NCBI RefSeq assembly: GCF_013387485.1
Contig: NZ_JABBXB010000002.1
Span: 186,001 to 250,000, forward strand
Reading direction: 5' to 3'
Length of the DNA stretch: 64,000 nt
DNA from: Stenotrophomonas sp. SAM-B
GTDB lineage: Bacteria; Pseudomonadota; Gammaproteobacteria; Xanthomonadales; Xanthomonadaceae
Shown here: piece by piece, positions 52,264 through 61,454 of the stretch
Numbering within the stretch: position 1 is the stretch's first letter
Layout of the letters: each line of letters begins with the position of its first letter
Notes under the pieces: model-generated
Seen by the model: only the letters and a program-made list of their open reading frames with translations
What the model was told of the DNA's origin: nothing
Databases searched by the model: none
Program-made: the position numbers and the translations under genes

Positions 52264-53079
52264 GTGAAAGGATTCCTGCTGCTTCCGCTGCTGCTTGCGG
52301 TGTCGTTACCCGCCAGTGCCATCGTCATTCGCCACGATGTGGAGGATGCCGCGTACCGCGTTCCTGCCAGCGAGTCTCCCGCTCTCGCGGACATGCCCGG
52401 CGAGGGTCACGGCGCGCTGATCGCACCACAGTGGGTCCTGACCGCCGCGCACACGCTGCCGATGCATGCCGGGCTCAAGCAGGTGGTGATCAACGGAACC
52501 GCGCGGGAGGTTGAGCGCGTCATCACCCATCCGGGCTACAGGACCCTGCCGCAGACGTTGATCGATCAGGCCATGGCCAGTGGCGAGGCGATGTTGATCG
52601 TGGTGTTTCTCGCCTCGGGCGATGATGTTGCGCTGATCCGGTTGAAGACGCCGGTCACGGACGTAACGCCGGTGGCCCTGTACAGCGACAGCGACGAGGC
52701 CGGTCAGATCGCGAAAATCCTGGGGAAGGGCGCAACGGGTACCGGCGCCACCGGGCATTCTCCCAACGGCCCCAATCGCACCGAGCTCCGGCGTGCGTTC
52801 AACCGGATCACCAGTGCCTACGACCGCTGGCTCTGCTACGTGTTCGACGAACCGCCGGAAGCGTTGCCCCTCGAGGGCGTGCTGGGCAACGGCGACAGCG
52901 GTGGCCCGGTGCTCATCGAGCGCGATGGCCAGTGGCTGCTGGCCGGGCAGGGGGCCTGGAAGGTCGTGCAGGGTAATGTGCTGACGGCTCGACCCGGGCG
53001 CTATGGCCAGGTGACCTGCAATGTGCGGATGAGCCACTACGCGGGTTGGATTCAACGCGTGATGTCCGAGCAGCCGTAG
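52264..53079 (+). CDS. Secreted trypsin-like serine protease
   Basis: 271-residue exported S1-type protease: signal peptide to about residue 20, then triad His63 (TAAHT), Asp121 (DDVALIRL) and Ser212 (GNGDSGGPV). The start is a GTG. Short length and lack of an obvious propeptide suggest the mature form begins soon after the signal. Target unknown. It converges with the phosphatase gene. Confidence 0.85.
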   Translation: MKGFLLLPLLLAVSLPASAIVIRHDVEDAAYRVPASESPALADMPGEGHGALIAPQWVLTAAHTLPMHAGLKQVVINGTAREVERVITHPGYRTLPQTLIDQAMASGEAMLIVVFLASGDDVALIRLKTPVTDVTPVALYSDSDEAGQIAKILGKGATGTGATGHSPNGPNRTELRRAFNRITSAYDRWLCYVFDEPPEALPLEGVLGNGDSGGPVLIERDGQWLLAGQGAWKVVQGNVLTARPGRYGQVTCNVRMSHYAGWIQRVMSEQP

Positions 53080-53188
53080 GCAGTGCGATCTGGACGTTGC
53101 GCGTCATGGCAGTGGCGAGCGTCGCCACGCGACGTCCGCTGCGTCACGTGTGGACCGTCCGTGGCCCACACGCACCCTGCTGCGCAGA

Positions 53189-54094
53189 TCAGCCCGCCTG
53201 ACCCAACCGTACCTTCAGCTGGTCGATCTCCGCCTCGCTGACGCCGATGGACTTCAGGTAGCCCTCGGCACCGCCGTACTGCTGATGCAGGGCCACCAGG
53301 ACCATCTCCATGTTCTCCGGCGCGGTGCCCGACATGCCGGCCATCTTTCTGCCGATCTCCGGGTTCTGTCTGATCAGTTCCATGATCTGCGCGTTCATCG
53401 CGCTGTCCTTGGGCTGGCCTTCCAGGTAATGCGCGGAGATCGCATAGTTGTGCACGATGTCCGCGCGCGGGACGCCGGCCAGGTCGAGCAGCAGCCCGGC
53501 GATGATGCCGGTACGGTCCTTGCCGGCGGTGCAATGGAACAGCACGGTGCCGTCGCGCTCGGCGGCAATGCGCTGGAAGACCTGCTTGAACTGCGGCTGG
53601 CTGTGATCCAGCCATTGCACGTAGGCCGCGCCGAGCGAGTCCGGGAACGTCGTCATCATTTTCTGCAGGTCCATCTTCTCGGTCCCCATCAGCGAGGTGC
53701 GCTGGTAGGCGAAGCGGGGATCGTCGGCCAGCAGGTCCGGCGACTGCGCCTGCTCATCGGCGGTGCGCAGGTCGATATCCAGCGTGACGCCGGCGGCGGC
53801 CAGTGCGTCGCGGTCGGCGGCGGTCAGGCGACCGAGGTCCGAAGTGCGCACGAACGCGCTGGCCGGGATCGGCCCATGGGTGCCCTGCAGGCCGGCAAAC
53901 GTGCGCGTGTTCCATGCGCCCTGCAGCGGAATGACGCGCTGTGCGTCGGCGGCGACCGGCTGCACGTTGGTGGTGCGCGTGGCGGCGGCAGCAGTCTCGG
54001 CGACCGGCGCGCGGGCCAGTACGATACCGGCGCCGGTGAGCATCGGCAGGCTCAGGGCCATGGCAAGGGCGAGTGGGGTGCTTCGGTTCTTCAT
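53189..54094 (-). CDS. Periplasmic tyrosine-phosphatase-like protein
   Basis: 301-residue exported phosphatase of the Y_phosphatase3 type (relatives of mycobacterial PtpB and Listeria LipA). A signal peptide or anchor at the N terminus is followed by an RTSDLGRLT-type substrate-loop segment and the P-loop HCTAGKDRTG (nucleophile Cys188, Arg194). PtpB relatives act on phosphotyrosine and phosphoinositides. It starts 17 bases after the TonB receptor on the same strand, so both are one operon under the TetR site at 56450-56467. A periplasmic phosphatase next to a receptor suggests use of a phosphorylated nutrient. Confidence 0.82.
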   Translation of the reverse strand: MKNRSTPLALAMALSLPMLTGAGIVLARAPVAETAAAATRTTNVQPVAADAQRVIPLQGAWNTRTFAGLQGTHGPIPASAFVRTSDLGRLTAADRDALAAAGVTLDIDLRTADEQAQSPDLLADDPRFAYQRTSLMGTEKMDLQKMMTTFPDSLGAAYVQWLDHSQPQFKQVFQRIAAERDGTVLFHCTAGKDRTGIIAGLLLDLAGVPRADIVHNYAISAHYLEGQPKDSAMNAQIMELIRQNPEIGRKMAGMSGTAPENMEMVLVALHQQYGGAEGYLKSIGVSEAEIDQLKVRLGQAG

Positions 54095-54111
54095 CGGAAT
54101 CTCCAGGGCGA

Positions 54112-56406
54112 TCAGAAGGTGACGGTGACGTCCAGGCCATAGGTGCGCGGATCATTGAAGATCCCGCTCTGGCCGAGGGACGCGTTGTTGAGCTTGTAGA
54201 ACAGGTGTTCTTCGTCGAGCAGGTTGCGCGCCCACAGCGAGACGGCCAGGGTCGAGCCCGTGCTGTTGAGGGGGACGTCGATCAGCGCCACGCGGGCGTT
54301 CACGATGAAGGAGCTGTCGGTGAGCATCTGGTCGTACTCGCTGGTGTAGTAGCCGTCGGACCAGTTGCCGTCGAGGTGGAACTTGAGCGCGGAGAAATTG
54401 GCGAACGGCAGCAGGTAGTCCAACGACACGCTGCCGGCGTTCTTCGGCGCCAGCAGCGGCTGCACGGTGACCTGCACGCCCGCGCCGAACGGGTCGACCG
54501 CGCTCTGCGCATCGATCCGGGTGTAGGCGTAGTTCAGGCCGACGGTGAGGTTGTCCACCGGCATCACGTTGAATTCCAGCTCCGCACCGCGCGAGGTGCC
54601 GTTGCTGAGCGCGTTGGTGGTCACCATCGTGGTGCGGGTCTCGCCGCTGTTGGGGTCGAAGGGCAGCGAGAAATCCATCTGCTTGTGCTCGATCTTCGAA
54701 TCGAACAGCGCCAGGTTCAGGCGCGCGCGGTTGTCCCAGAACTGCGACTTGAAGCCGAGCTCGAGCGCGGTGACCTCTTCCGGGGCGAAGGCGGTGTAGG
54801 TCGTGGAGCGCGAGTTGGCGCCGCCGGCCTTGAAGCCGGTGCTGTACTTGGCATACACCATCGCGTTTTCGCCGAGGTCGTAGGCGATGTTCACCATTGG
54901 GTCGAAGCGTCCCCACGCATCGTCGAAGGCAAGATCGGTGGCCGCGCCGTTGACGATGTACAGGCTGCCCTTCTTGTCATCCCGCGTGTAGCGGCCACCG
55001 GCGGTCAGGTGCAGACGCTCGAGGGAGGCCGGTGTCCAGGTGGCTTGGCCGAAGATGCCCAGGCTGTCGGTCCACGCCTTGCTGGCACGATCGACGCGCA
55101 CGTTGCCCAGGTTCAACGGGTTGGTGGCGGGATTGAGCGTGTAGCTGTTGCCGCCCGGCCCCCACAGCAGCATGTTGGGGGTCTGCGCGTTGTCGCCGGC
55201 GGTTTCGTGATAGTAGAAGGCGCCCGCCAGGAACTGGACCTGCGAGGTGGTGCCGATCAGCTGGAATTCCTGGCTGTACTGGTGCTGGTAGACCTGGGCC
55301 AGGCTGTAGCGGCCGAACGGCGTGTTCGGGCCGCCATAGGCGGAGATCGCGTCGACCAGGCCCATGTCGAACTGGCCCTGGGTCAGTTCGCGGTAGGAGC
55401 TGATCGACTTCAGTTCCAGGCTGTCGCTGAGCGTCCAGCCGAGGTTGAGCAGGTGGCCGCTGGTGCGGCCGATGTTGTCTTCCTGCGGGCCACCGAGAAT
55501 GGCGGAATCACGTCGATCTTCGTTGGCGCCGGCTTTCTGCAGCGGGCTCACGTAGGGGCCCGGGACCAGCAGCTGGGTGTGGTACGGCGTGGTGGCATCG
55601 TAGGAGCGGTCGAAGGCATACAGCGCGGAGAAGTCGTCGCTGGGCTGCCACAGCGCGGTGATGCGGGCGCCGCGCTTGTCGTAACTGTTGAAGTCGCGCT
55701 CGCCACGCATCGGGTTGTCGGTGGTCCCGCCGCGCGTGGCCTGCACGGCGTCGATCTTGAAGCTGACGTCGCCCACTTTCGGCAGATCCAGGTGCAGGCC
55801 GGTGGTGTAGCCGCTGTAGTTGGAGACGCCTGCGCTCACGCGGCCACCGAACTCGCCGGTGGGCTGTCGGGTGACGATGCTGAGTGCGCCGCCTTCGGTG
55901 TTGCGGCCGAACAGTGTGCCCTGCGGACCCTTCAACACCTCGATGCGCTCCACGTCGTACAGCATGCTGCCCAGGCCCTGCGCGCGGCCCATGAACACAC
56001 CGTCGACATACACGCCAACGCCCGCATCGCGTGCGGGCTGGTTGGCATCACCGGAGGCGCCGATGCCGCGGATGCCGATGTTCAGCGCCGAGCTGCGGGT
56101 CGCGAACGGGGTGACCCGCAGCGAGGGGATCGAGCCATCGGACAGGCTGCCGATCGAGATCGCGCTGCGGTCCTTCAGTGCTTCGGCATCTACCACGGAG
56201 ACCGAGATCGGGGTGTCCTGCAGATTGGTGGCACGCTTCTGGGCGGTGACGACCACCTGATCCAGCGCGACGACGTCGCGGGCGGCGCTATCGGTGGTCG
56301 TGGCGGTATCCGCGTCGTTGGCCAGGGCGAGGCCGGGCAGGGCGGTGGCGATGGCGAGGGCTAACAGGTGGCGGTGCAGCTGGGCGTGGCGCATCGGAGT
56401 GTTCAT
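54112..56406 (-). CDS. TonB-dependent receptor
   Basis: 764-residue outer-membrane receptor. Signal peptide ending ALAND (about 30), TonB box DQVVVTAQKR, plug with ISVSVVDAEALKDR and IGIRGIGASGDAN, VEVLKGPQGTLFGRNTEGG, and a barrel ending in the terminal Phe of DVTVTF. The FGRNTEGGALSIVTRQPT motif is of the siderophore-unlike, nutrient-type family seen in Xanthomonas/Sphingomonas. Divergent from a TetR gene. Ligand unknown. Confidence 0.87.
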   Translation of the reverse strand: MNTPMRHAQLHRHLLALAIATALPGLALANDADTATTTDSAARDVVALDQVVVTAQKRATNLQDTPISVSVVDAEALKDRSAISIGSLSDGSIPSLRVTPFATRSSALNIGIRGIGASGDANQPARDAGVGVYVDGVFMGRAQGLGSMLYDVERIEVLKGPQGTLFGRNTEGGALSIVTRQPTGEFGGRVSAGVSNYSGYTTGLHLDLPKVGDVSFKIDAVQATRGGTTDNPMRGERDFNSYDKRGARITALWQPSDDFSALYAFDRSYDATTPYHTQLLVPGPYVSPLQKAGANEDRRDSAILGGPQEDNIGRTSGHLLNLGWTLSDSLELKSISSYRELTQGQFDMGLVDAISAYGGPNTPFGRYSLAQVYQHQYSQEFQLIGTTSQVQFLAGAFYYHETAGDNAQTPNMLLWGPGGNSYTLNPATNPLNLGNVRVDRASKAWTDSLGIFGQATWTPASLERLHLTAGGRYTRDDKKGSLYIVNGAATDLAFDDAWGRFDPMVNIAYDLGENAMVYAKYSTGFKAGGANSRSTTYTAFAPEEVTALELGFKSQFWDNRARLNLALFDSKIEHKQMDFSLPFDPNSGETRTTMVTTNALSNGTSRGAELEFNVMPVDNLTVGLNYAYTRIDAQSAVDPFGAGVQVTVQPLLAPKNAGSVSLDYLLPFANFSALKFHLDGNWSDGYYTSEYDQMLTDSSFIVNARVALIDVPLNSTGSTLAVSLWARNLLDEEHLFYKLNNASLGQSGIFNDPRTYGLDVTVTF

Positions 56407-56449
56407 GGAAGGAGGGGGCCGGCGCAGTCTGGGCGCGCAAAATGACAGA

Positions 56450-56467
56450 TGAATGACCGTTCATTCA
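56450..56467. promoter_or_regulatory. TetR operator
   Basis: TGAATGACCGTTCATTCA is a perfect dyad (7-bp arms, 4-base centre), the form used by AcrR/QacR-like TetR proteins. It is 44 bases from the receptor start and 54 from the TetR start and can therefore control both. Confidence 0.82.
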
Positions 56468-56520
56468 GCCGCCGGCTGTCGTACCATCCGTCCTCAACTG
56501 GACGCCTGCCATGACGAGCA

Positions 56521-57162
56521 ATGACGCTTAATTCCCTTTCCGGCGCCGCCGATGACACCGCCGCCGCCCGTGCGGAAGCGCAGCGACAACGCATCCTCGA
56601 TGCCGCGCAGCGCTGCTTCATCGCCCGTGGTTTCCACGCCGGCTCGATCAGCGACATCGCCGCGGAGGCGGAGATCAGCCAAGGCTTGATGTACCGCTAT
56701 TTCCAGAACAAGCGCGCACTGATCCTGGCCTTGATCGAACGGCAGCTCGCGCACGACGAGGAGGCGATCGGCCACATGCCGGCCGCCGCCGATCTGGTCG
56801 ACGGGCTGCTGCGCTGCTACCAGCTGTGGGCGCGCGGCGAGACGCTGGAGACCCGCGGCAATGCCATCGCCAATGTCGCGCTGTATGCGGAGATCACCGC
56901 CGAAGCGCATCGCGATCCCGTGGTGGCCGAGGTGCTGCGCCGGCACGACAGGCTGACCAGTGCGGCGATCACCGCGTGGTTGCGGCAGCACGACATCGCG
57001 CGCGGCCGCACCCCCGAAGACGCCGATCTGGAACGCCGCACGTTGTTGATGCGGTTGCTGGTCGAAGGCCTGGCGATGCGTGCCGTTCGCGATCCGGACC
57101 TCGCGGCGGAGACCGTGCGGGGGCTGCTGGCGGTGGCGATTGCGAGCGTGCTGGCCGAGTGA
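56521..57162 (+). CDS. TetR-family repressor
   Basis: 213-residue repressor. N-terminal HTH ILDAAQRCFIARGFHAGSISDIAAEAEISQGLMYRYF (given as the standard TetR helix-turn-helix ending YRYF), followed by an all-helical ligand domain. Divergent from the receptor/phosphatase operon with a perfect operator between. The inducer is presumably the nutrient or a derivative. Confidence 0.88.
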   Translation: MTLNSLSGAADDTAAARAEAQRQRILDAAQRCFIARGFHAGSISDIAAEAEISQGLMYRYFQNKRALILALIERQLAHDEEAIGHMPAAADLVDGLLRCYQLWARGETLETRGNAIANVALYAEITAEAHRDPVVAEVLRRHDRLTSAAITAWLRQHDIARGRTPEDADLERRTLLMRLLVEGLAMRAVRDPDLAAETVRGLLAVAIASVLAE

Positions 57163-57317
57163 GACGTAGTCACCCGGGGTCGAGGAGGGTGACGTCTGTG
57201 CCGGGTCCTACCCCATGAGTGGACGCTAGAACGGCAGCCATTTAACGGGACGGTACAGCGCCGTGCGCACACTGGTTTCCTCTGCAACGCCCCTCATGCA
57301 CCGGAACCGGAGATCCC

Positions 57318-58304
57318 ATGTCCTTTAAAGCCCTTCTCGCCACGCGAAGCGATGACAGCATCACGGCTGGCGTCGTCGACCTGACCGAACAGGATCTGAT
57401 GCCCGGCGACGTGACCGTTGCCGTGGAGTATTCCACGGTGAACTACAAGGACGCGCTGGCGCTGAGCGGCCGTTCGCCCGTGATCCGTACCTTCCCGCTG
57501 ATCCCCGGCATCGATCTGGCCGGCGTGGTCGAGAGCTCCAGCCATCCGGGTTACGCCGCCGGCGACCGTGTGCTGGTCAACGGCTGGGGCTTGAGCCAGA
57601 CCCATCACGGCGGCTATGCACAGAAGGCGCGCGTGCCGGGCGAGTGGCTGGTGAAGATTCCCGAGGCCTTCTCCAGCCGCGACGCGATGGCGATCGGCAC
57701 CGCCGGCTATACCGCGATGCTGTCGGTGCTGGCGTTGGAACATGGCGGTGTATCACCGGACCAGGGTGACATCCTGGTCACCGGCGCCAACGGTGGTGCC
57801 GGCTCCATCGCGATCGCGCTGTTGTCCGCGCTCGGCTACCGGGTGGTCGCCTCGACCGGCCGGCTGGAAGAGTCCGACTATCTCAAGGCGCTGGGCGCGG
57901 CCGAGATCATCGACCGCGCCACGCTGTCCCAACCGGGTGCGCCGATCGCCAAGGAACGCTGGGCGGGTGCGATCGATGCGGTGGGCAGCCATACCTTGGC
58001 CAACGTGCTCGCACAGACCCGCTATCGCGGTGTGGTGGCGGCCTTCGGTCTGGCCCAGGGGGCCGATCTGCCGGGCTCCGTGCTGCCTTTCATCCTGCGC
58101 AACGTGACGCTGGCCGGCATCGATTCGGTCAACGCGCCCTACGCAGCGCGCGAGCAGGCGTGGACGCGCCTGGCCAGCGATCTCGACCTGGGCAAGCTGG
58201 CACGCACCACGCAGGTGATCGGGCTGGCCGAGGTGCCTGCACTTGCCGGGCAGGTACTGCAGGGCCGCGTGCAGGGCCGCACCGTAGTGGACGTCAACGC
58301 GTGA
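57318..58304 (+). CDS. acuI: Acrylyl-CoA reductase (AcuI/YhdH)
   Basis: 328-residue NADPH-dependent medium-chain reductase without catalytic zinc. VNYKDALALSGRSPVIRTFPLIPGIDLAGVV, HHGGYAQKARVP and VTGANGGAGSIAIALLSALGYRVVASTGR (cofactor loop) are AcuI/YhdH hallmarks. It removes toxic acrylyl-CoA to propionyl-CoA. GGAG-type site upstream. Stands alone. Confidence 0.88.
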   Translation: MSFKALLATRSDDSITAGVVDLTEQDLMPGDVTVAVEYSTVNYKDALALSGRSPVIRTFPLIPGIDLAGVVESSSHPGYAAGDRVLVNGWGLSQTHHGGYAQKARVPGEWLVKIPEAFSSRDAMAIGTAGYTAMLSVLALEHGGVSPDQGDILVTGANGGAGSIAIALLSALGYRVVASTGRLEESDYLKALGAAEIIDRATLSQPGAPIAKERWAGAIDAVGSHTLANVLAQTRYRGVVAAFGLAQGADLPGSVLPFILRNVTLAGIDSVNAPYAAREQAWTRLASDLDLGKLARTTQVIGLAEVPALAGQVLQGRVQGRTVVDVNA

Positions 58305-58358
58305 TCCGGCCCGCACACGCGGGCGAGGGGCAGCACGCGCCTGCGGTTGATCAACGCC

Positions 58359-59672
58359 CTACGCCGGCGGCGGGTGGGCGCCCTGCAGCGGCTTGACCAG
58401 ATGTTCGGCCATGGCCTTGTAGATCGGCACGCGGCACACCAGGCCGGAGACGCCGCGCGCGATCAGCACCGTCGCCAGAATGGGCAGCAGCATGTCGCTG
58501 CTGTCCGTCAGTTCCAACGAAATGACCGCGGAGGTCAGCGGTGCCTGGGTCACCCCGGTGAGGTAGGCACACATCCCAAGCAGGACGAAGATGCGCTCAT
58601 CGACCGAGGGCATGATGGCGGCGAGGTTGTGGCCCAGACCGGCGCCGACGGCCAGGGCGGGCGAGAACAGCCCGCCGGGAATGCCGGCGACATAGGACAC
58701 CAGATTGGCGAGGAGCTTCATGAGGCCGAACTCGTGGCCGACCGAGGGCGCGCCCTGGACCAGCCCCCTGGCCTGCTCGTAGCCGGTGCCGAAGGCGCCC
58801 GCACCAAAGGCCGCCGCCAGCAGGACCAGGGCGAGCCCGCACAGGGCAGCCAACAGGACGGGATGGCGCTGCCGCAGCTGACCCAGCCAGCGTGGTCGGC
58901 CTGCCATGGTCAGCAGCACGGCGTTGGCGAACACACCGCCCAGCAGGCCCGCGACGACGCCGCACAGGACGATCGCCAGCCAGGCCTGGCCGAGCGGCAG
59001 GGTCGCGGTGACTTTGCCGAAGTAGGTGTAGTTGCCGAGCAGGCCCAGGGACACCACGCCACCCACGATGACCGCGGTCAGCAGCGTGCCGGAGAAGCGG
59101 TGCTCGAAACGGCCGCTGAGTTCTTCGATGGCAAACACGATGCCCGCCAGCGGCGTGTTGAACGCGGCCGCGATACCGGCTGCGCCCCCGGCCAGCAGAA
59201 AGTGCGACAGCTCCTTGGGATCGCGGAATCCGAACCATCGCCCGAACATGTACATCACGCTGGCGCCGACATGCACGGTAGGGCCCTCGCGGCCCACCGA
59301 GGCGCCCCCGAGCAGGGACAGGGTGGTCAGGGCGAGTTTGCCTGCCGATACGCCCAGCGAGAGGTTGTCCCGCCGAAACGTCGGTGTCGGCACATCGAGC
59401 GCCGCGATTACCTGCGGAATTCCGCTGCCCCGCGTGGGTTTGAGTGCGCCACTGGTCAGCCATGCCAGCAGCGCGAAGACCGCCGGGGTCACCAGCAATG
59501 CCCACCAGATCGAGTGGGCGATGATCGACTGGAACACCCTGAAGGCGGCGTCGCTGGCCTTGGCGAACACGATCGCGACCAGGGCCACGGCCACCGCACC
59601 GCCCCACAAGGCCGCACGGCGCTTCCACGCATCCCTGGAAAGAAGAGGGCGTTGAGGGTCGGGTGAGGTCAT
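58359..59672 (-). CDS. clcA: ClC-type Cl-/H+ antiporter
   Basis: 437-residue ClC transporter. Ion-site motifs are present in order: GSGIPQV, GREGP with the gating Glu, and [11 protein letters not shown]; the proton Glu in the AIEE segment ([17 protein letters not shown]) is kept, so it should exchange two chloride for one proton. Start ATG at 59672, alternatives at 59681 or 59711. Such antiporters aid extreme acid resistance, which fits the AdiA/AdiC system in the window, although the two loci are far apart. Confidence 0.88.
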   Translation of the reverse strand: MTSPDPQRPLLSRDAWKRRAALWGGAVAVALVAIVFAKASDAAFRVFQSIIAHSIWWALLVTPAVFALLAWLTSGALKPTRGSGIPQVIAALDVPTPTFRRDNLSLGVSAGKLALTTLSLLGGASVGREGPTVHVGASVMYMFGRWFGFRDPKELSHFLLAGGAAGIAAAFNTPLAGIVFAIEELSGRFEHRFSGTLLTAVIVGGVVSLGLLGNYTYFGKVTATLPLGQAWLAIVLCGVVAGLLGGVFANAVLLTMAGRPRWLGQLRQRHPVLLAALCGLALVLLAAAFGAGAFGTGYEQARGLVQGAPSVGHEFGLMKLLANLVSYVAGIPGGLFSPALAVGAGLGHNLAAIMPSVDERIFVLLGMCAYLTGVTQAPLTSAVISLELTDSSDMLLPILATVLIARGVSGLVCRVPIYKAMAEHLVKPLQGAHPPPA

Positions 59673-59707
59673 GCACCGCATTGTCTCACGGCGATCCGCC
59701 GGTCTTT

Positions 59708-59899
59708 TCACTGAATCTGTCGGTTTGCGCTCGCATTGCCGGCATGCGTCGCTCGAGTTTCCATGCGCACTTCAAGTCGGTCACGGCGATGAGCCCGCTG
59801 GAGTTCAGGGCGCAGTTGCGGAAGCGGGAGGCGCGTTCGCGGCTGTTCGGGATGCCGCCGGCGACGGATGCGCAGAGACTGAGGTTGGCCGACGCATGA
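59708..59899 (+). pseudogene. Remnant of an AraC-family regulator
   Basis: The frame reads [43 protein letters not shown], i.e. the first HTH of an AraC protein (AG-M-SSFHxHFKxVTxMSPLxFxxxLRxxEAR); the second HTH and the sensor domain are absent and the frame ends after some non-family residues. There is no proper start. A decayed copy is the simplest reading. Confidence 0.68.
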
Positions 59900-60005
59900 G
59901 CGTTGGCGTGCCGGTTGCGGCGGGATGTAGCGGGAGGAGCTGCGGGACACCGTGGTGTGGCCGCACTCCCATGTTGCCCGGGCAATGAGCGGGTAGAACC
60001 GCCGG

Positions 60006-60122
60006 TCAGACCGGGGCGAAACCGCGGGTGGTCTTCTTTTCGTTCTTCTCCGCCTTCTTTTCCTTGGCGGTCTTGGCAGGTTTCTTCTTCTGCTCTTTCT
60101 GTTTGTTCAGGCCTTTGGCCAT
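60006..60122 (-). CDS. 38-residue Lys-rich small protein
   Basis: ATG at 60122, TGA at 60006, GGAGAG nine bases upstream. The product is MAKGLNKQKEQKKK-type, strongly basic (about 16 Lys), with a C-terminal TTRGFAPV. It resembles small Lys-rich proteins often found in gammaproteobacteria, possibly RNA or ribosome-associated. It stands alone, 200 bases from the AraC remnant. Confidence 0.68.
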   Translation of the reverse strand: MAKGLNKQKEQKKKPAKTAKEKKAEKNEKKTTRGFAPV

Positions 60123-60212
60123 GGCGACGCTCTCCAGTTGGTTGCAACGGGGCGAGCATGGCACATCCGGTGGCGGACAGGGCGCCAGGGCGCGTCAGCC
60201 GCCTTGGTGATA

Positions 60213-60404
60213 TCAACGGTTGCTCGGGCATGTCTTTGTAACGATGTCCGGTGCGACCTCCCCGCAGTGCGATACGCCTGCTGCGGCGTCCTCCGGCCCA
60301 TCGCCCGTCTCGCCGTCCACGGCATCCACGCCGGCCAGTTGCCGGGCCAGCGCAACATTGGTGATGTGCCCCTGCAGAAAAAGCAGTCCGCCGAACAGGT
60401 TCAT
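60213..60404 (-). CDS. Small hypothetical protein
   Basis: 63-residue protein starting MNLFGGLLFLQGHITNVALAR, with a hydrophobic amphipathic N terminus and an acidic, Gly/Asp-rich middle. GTGGAG lies eight bases before the ATG. Divergent from the LysR gene. No family recognised, but ribosome site and frame suggest a real gene. Confidence 0.5.
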   Translation of the reverse strand: MNLFGGLLFLQGHITNVALARQLAGVDAVDGETGDGPEDAAAGVSHCGEVAPDIVTKTCPSNR

Positions 60405-60428
60405 GCGCGTATCTCCACTTGAATGGAG

Positions 60429-60498
60429 TTGACGATAAGTTCAGGATGCGGGCATAAAAAGCGATATTCCTGCAAGCCACCCTTGAGCTGAGATCAAG
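60429..60498 (+). promoter_or_regulatory. Promoter and LysR-box before lysR
   Basis: TTGACG (60429-60434), 18-base spacer, CATAAA (60453-60458) form a promoter toward the LysR gene. CTTGA-n7-TCAAG (60482-60498), which contains T-N11-A, lies just before the start and may be the autoregulatory site. Confidence 0.55.
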
Positions 60499-60502
60499 TC
60501 AG

Positions 60503-61399
60503 ATGTCCCGACCACCGCTGCAGGCGCTGCAGAACTTCGTCACCGCGGCGCGGCTGGGCAACCTGACCCGCGCGGCCGAGACGGTGAACCTCACGGTCAG
60601 CGCCCTCAGCCACCAGATGCGGCAACTGGAGCAGCGCCTCGGCTATCCGTTGTTGCTGCGCCAGCCACGCGGTGTGCGGGTCACGCCGGAAGGGCAGCGG
60701 TTGCTGGATCAGGTCGCACCCCATCTGGACGCGATCGGGCAGGCGTTCCAGCCGTTCGCGGCGCGCCATGACCGGGTCCTGACGGTGAGTGCGCTGCCTT
60801 CGATGGCCTCCAATTGGCTGGTGCCGCGACTGGGCAGGTTCGTCGCCGCCCATCCGCAGATCGAGATCAATCTGGAGTCCAGCGAACGCCTCACTGATTT
60901 CGCACGCCAGTTGCAGATCGACGCGGCGCTGCGCGTAGGTGCAGGCCAGTGGCCGGGGTTGACCGCCGAGCCGATGTTCGACGAGTGGCTGGTGCCGATG
61001 GCCAGTCCTGCACTCGTACAGCAGATGGGTGGTGTGGATGGCCAGCCCATCTCGGACTGGCCGCTGCTGGGCGACCCGGATGGCGAGTGGGACCGGTGGT
61101 TTGCGCTGGTCGATGACACTCCACCGGCGCGCTATGTGGCGATGCTCAATGATTCCGAAGCACACCATCGCGCCGCGCTGGATGGCATCGGCGTGGCGTT
61201 GGGGCGGGTGACGCGGGCGCGCCTGCTGCTCGATTCCGGGCAATTGATCGCGCTGTCACCGCACCGGCTGAAAACGCGCTGGTCGCACTGGCTGGTGTAC
61301 CCGCCGCGATCGGCGACGCATCAGGGCTTCCTGGCTTTTCGCGATTGGCTGCACGCCGAAGCGGCCGAGCATGCATTGCACATGCGTACCGCGGGCTAA
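60503..61399 (+). CDS. LysR-family regulator (GcvA-like)
   Basis: 298-residue LysR protein. HTH with LQNFVTAARLGNLTRAAETVNLTVSALSHQMRQLE-type pattern (shown as LTRAAExxNLTxSALSxQMxxLE), then effector domain with VLTVSALPSMASNWLVPRLGRF as in GcvA/AmpR-type members. Divergent from a small hypothetical gene. Targets cannot be named. Confidence 0.85.
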   Translation: MSRPPLQALQNFVTAARLGNLTRAAETVNLTVSALSHQMRQLEQRLGYPLLLRQPRGVRVTPEGQRLLDQVAPHLDAIGQAFQPFAARHDRVLTVSALPSMASNWLVPRLGRFVAAHPQIEINLESSERLTDFARQLQIDAALRVGAGQWPGLTAEPMFDEWLVPMASPALVQQMGGVDGQPISDWPLLGDPDGEWDRWFALVDDTPPARYVAMLNDSEAHHRAALDGIGVALGRVTRARLLLDSGQLIALSPHRLKTRWSHWLVYPPRSATHQGFLAFRDWLHAEAAEHALHMRTAG

Positions 61400-61454
61400 C
61401 CGTGGAACGGGGCCGCGGGTTGGTCGTAGGAATCGATGACCCGGCGATGGCGGC

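Noticed and set aside
58305..58358. Hairpin CCCGC/GCGGG after acuI as a terminator
   Set aside because: A short stem with no T run; too weak to list.
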